Assembly (NCBI GenBank): GCA_003220985.1
Contig: QHTY01000179.1
Location: forward strand, 5,700 to 18,144
Source of the DNA: Gemmatimonadota bacterium
GTDB taxonomy: Bacteria > Gemmatimonadota > Gemmatimonadetes > Gemmatimonadales > GWC2-71-9
Length of the DNA stretch: 12,445 bases
Direction: 5' to 3'
A model generated the notes under the pieces. That model was not told the DNA's origin. It saw only the letters and a list, made by a program, of their open reading frames with translations, and did no database searches. Positions 11,195 to 12,445 of this stretch are shown one piece after another (within the stretch, counting starts at the first letter, position 1; every line of letters starts with the position of its first letter). The position numbers and the translations under genes are program-made.

Positions 11195-12445
11195 GTAAGG
11201 CTCGCCGGATTTCGCCGGCTCGCGGCGCGAGCACCACGGCCGGCAAGCGCCCTCCCCCCCCCGCGCGACTGGACCTGCTCCAGGCGGCGGCCGACATCGT
11301 CGCGGCGTTGCCGGATGCCGTCGTCGTGACCGGTCTCGATCGCCGGGTGCTCGCGACGAACGAACCAGGTGCGCAGTTGCTCGGTTGGCAGATGGACAAC
11401 GTGGTCGGCCAGGCCATCGCGGATCACGTCACGCCGGGCGAACGAGCGCACGTTGCCTCCCGCGAGGACAAGGTCCTCGCGGGTGAGCCGCAGCGCTACG
11501 AGACCCGCATCGTCAATCATCAAACAGGCGAAGAACGCGACGTGTCGGTATCGAGCGGGCCGTTTCGCGTGAACGGCGAGCTCATCGGCACGGTCGCGAC
11601 GCTTCGGGACATCACCGATCCCAAGCGCGCCCAGGACACCCTCGCCCGATCCGAAGCGCGCTACCGCCACCTCGTCGAATCGGCCTCCGATGCCATTGTC
11701 ACGCTGGATGCGAACGGTCGCTTCACCACAGTGAACCATGCCGCCGAGAACATTTCCGGCTATAAGCGCGAAGAGCTGGTGGGCCAGTGGTTCGCCCCCA
11801 TGCTCCACGACGACGACCTCCCGCGGGCGCTGGGGCACTTCCAGCAGGCGCTCTCAGGCGAAACGGGCTTGTTCGAGTCGCAGTTCTATCGCAAGGACGG
11901 CGAGGTCCGCACCATCTCGATCACGTACTCGACGCCGCAGAAGGACGAGGAAGTATTGTGCCTCATCCGCGACGTCACCGACCAGAAGATGTTGCAGGAG
12001 CAGCTCATTCAGTCAGAAAAGATGTCCGCGATCGGACAGCTGGTTTCGGGCGTCGCGCACGAGCTCAACAATCCGCTCGCCGGCATCTCGGCGTTCGCCC
12101 AGCTCCTGCTCGCCGAGAAGCGGTTCCCCCCCGATCAGCGGACGGCTGCGGAGACGATTTACAGCGAAGCGCGCCGCGCCAGCCGCATCGTGCAGAACCT
12201 GCTGACCTTTGCGCGCCAGCATAAAGCCGAGAAGGGGCCCACCGCGATCAATCAGGTGCTGGACGATACCCTCGAGCTGCGCGGGTATGAGCTTCGTGTG
12301 CGCGGTATCGACGTGCGCCGGGAGTATGATGAGTCGATCCCGGAAACCATGGCCGATGCCCACCAACTGCAACAGGTGTTCCTGAATCTCATCACCAATG
12401 CCGAGCAAGCGATGGAGCAGAAGGAAGGTCACCACCACCGCCTGA
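11191..12445 (+). CDS. PAS-PAS sensor histidine kinase (3' partial)
   Basis: Starts at GTG 11191, overlapping the previous stop (GTGA), and stays open for 418 codons to the end of the window. After a basic, Pro-rich leader, PAS domain 1 covers about residues 30-145 (AALPDAVVVTGLDRRVLATNEPGAQLLGW, ending ATLRDITDPKRAQ). PAS domain 2 covers about 153-270 (YRHLVESASDAIVTLDANGRFTTVNHAAENISGY, ending CLIRDVTDQKMLQEQL). The HisKA domain has the phospho-acceptor His290 in VSGVAHELNNPLAGI. The N-box of the ATPase domain begins at LQQVFLNLITNAEQAM, after which the window ends. No membrane helix is seen, so it is a cytoplasmic sensor. The PAS ligand is unknown; the coupled diiron protein suggests a link to oxygen, iron or an oxidised metabolite, which is inference. 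A C9 run lies in codons 22-24. Confidence 0.95.
   Translation, partial: MSKARRISPARGASTTAGKRPPPPARLDLLQAAADIVAALPDAVVVTGLDRRVLATNEPGAQLLGWQMDNVVGQAIADHVTPGERAHVASREDKVLAGEPQRYETRIVNHQTGEERDVSVSSGPFRVNGELIGTVATLRDITDPKRAQDTLARSEARYRHLVESASDAIVTLDANGRFTTVNHAAENISGYKREELVGQWFAPMLHDDDLPRALGHFQQALSGETGLFESQFYRKDGEVRTISITYSTPQKDEEVLCLIRDVTDQKMLQEQLIQSEKMSAIGQLVSGVAHELNNPLAGISAFAQLLLAEKRFPPDQRTAAETIYSEARRASRIVQNLLTFARQHKAEKGPTAINQVLDDTLELRGYELRVRGIDVRREYDESIPETMADAHQLQQVFLNLITNAEQAMEQKEGHHHRL
11254..11262 (+). repeat. Nine-C homopolymer near the start of the kinase gene
   Basis: Nine consecutive C bases follow CGCCCT, 63 bp after the start codon, and encode part of a Pro run. A change of one base here would remove the kinase by frameshift. 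In the present length the frame is intact. Confidence 0.8.

Noticed and set aside
1..12445. tRNA, rRNA, CRISPR, insertion sequence or phage features
   Set aside because: I looked for regularly spaced repeats, transposase motifs and tRNA-like arms and found none. The repeats present are short octamers and one 79-bp copy.

Overview
The window is about 12.4 kb of GC-rich bacterial DNA, densely packed, with many GTG starts and stop/start overlaps. I see no rRNA, tRNA, CRISPR array, transposase or phage gene. The gene content (a HEAT/glycosyltransferase/YaiO-type envelope operon, a secreted M19 dipeptidase, a PadR regulator with a Gly/Phe/Trp/Arg-rich leader, and a three-subunit molybdenum hydroxylase) suggests a soil or sediment Acidobacteriota or Gemmatimonadota lineage. 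That placement is an impression from gene style, not a demonstrated assignment.

Layout. (1) Bases 1-3481, plus strand: the end of a response-regulator receiver domain, a membrane-anchored HEAT-repeat protein, and a processive family-2 glycosyltransferase. All are joined by 4-nt GTGA overlaps, so they look translationally coupled. The glycosyltransferase frame runs without a stop into an outer-membrane beta-barrel module of YaiO type. The operon looks like a signal-controlled exopolysaccharide synthesis and export unit. (2) Bases 3489-5706, minus strand: a membrane protein made of two homologous halves, and a secreted M19 dipeptidase upstream of it. (3) Bases 5752-9648, plus strand: an operon for a molybdenum hydroxylase of the xanthine dehydrogenase family. 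The FAD subunit carries C-X15-C-X7-C-X8-C, the extra [4Fe-4S] loop known from 4-hydroxybenzoyl-CoA reductase. The small subunit is intact, but the large and FAD subunits are each split by a frame change. The large-subunit break coincides with a 79-bp exact copy of an upstream part of the same gene. The FAD-subunit break coincides with an 8-bp tandem repeat. A second 8-bp repeat forms a long hairpin at the start of the large-subunit gene. (4) Bases 9768-10322, minus strand: a PadR-family regulator with a near-perfect 20-bp palindrome between its predicted -35 and -10, and a G-quadruplex motif just after its stop. (5) Bases 10517-12445, plus strand: a heme-oxygenase-fold protein with all six residues expected of a diiron oxidase (HDO superfamily), coupled by GTGA to a PAS-PAS-HisKA histidine kinase that runs off the window.

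The points most worth following are the glycosyltransferase/beta-barrel fusion, the repeat-associated breaks in the Mo-hydroxylase operon (decay, slippage switching or assembly error), and the coupled diiron-protein/sensor-kinase pair.
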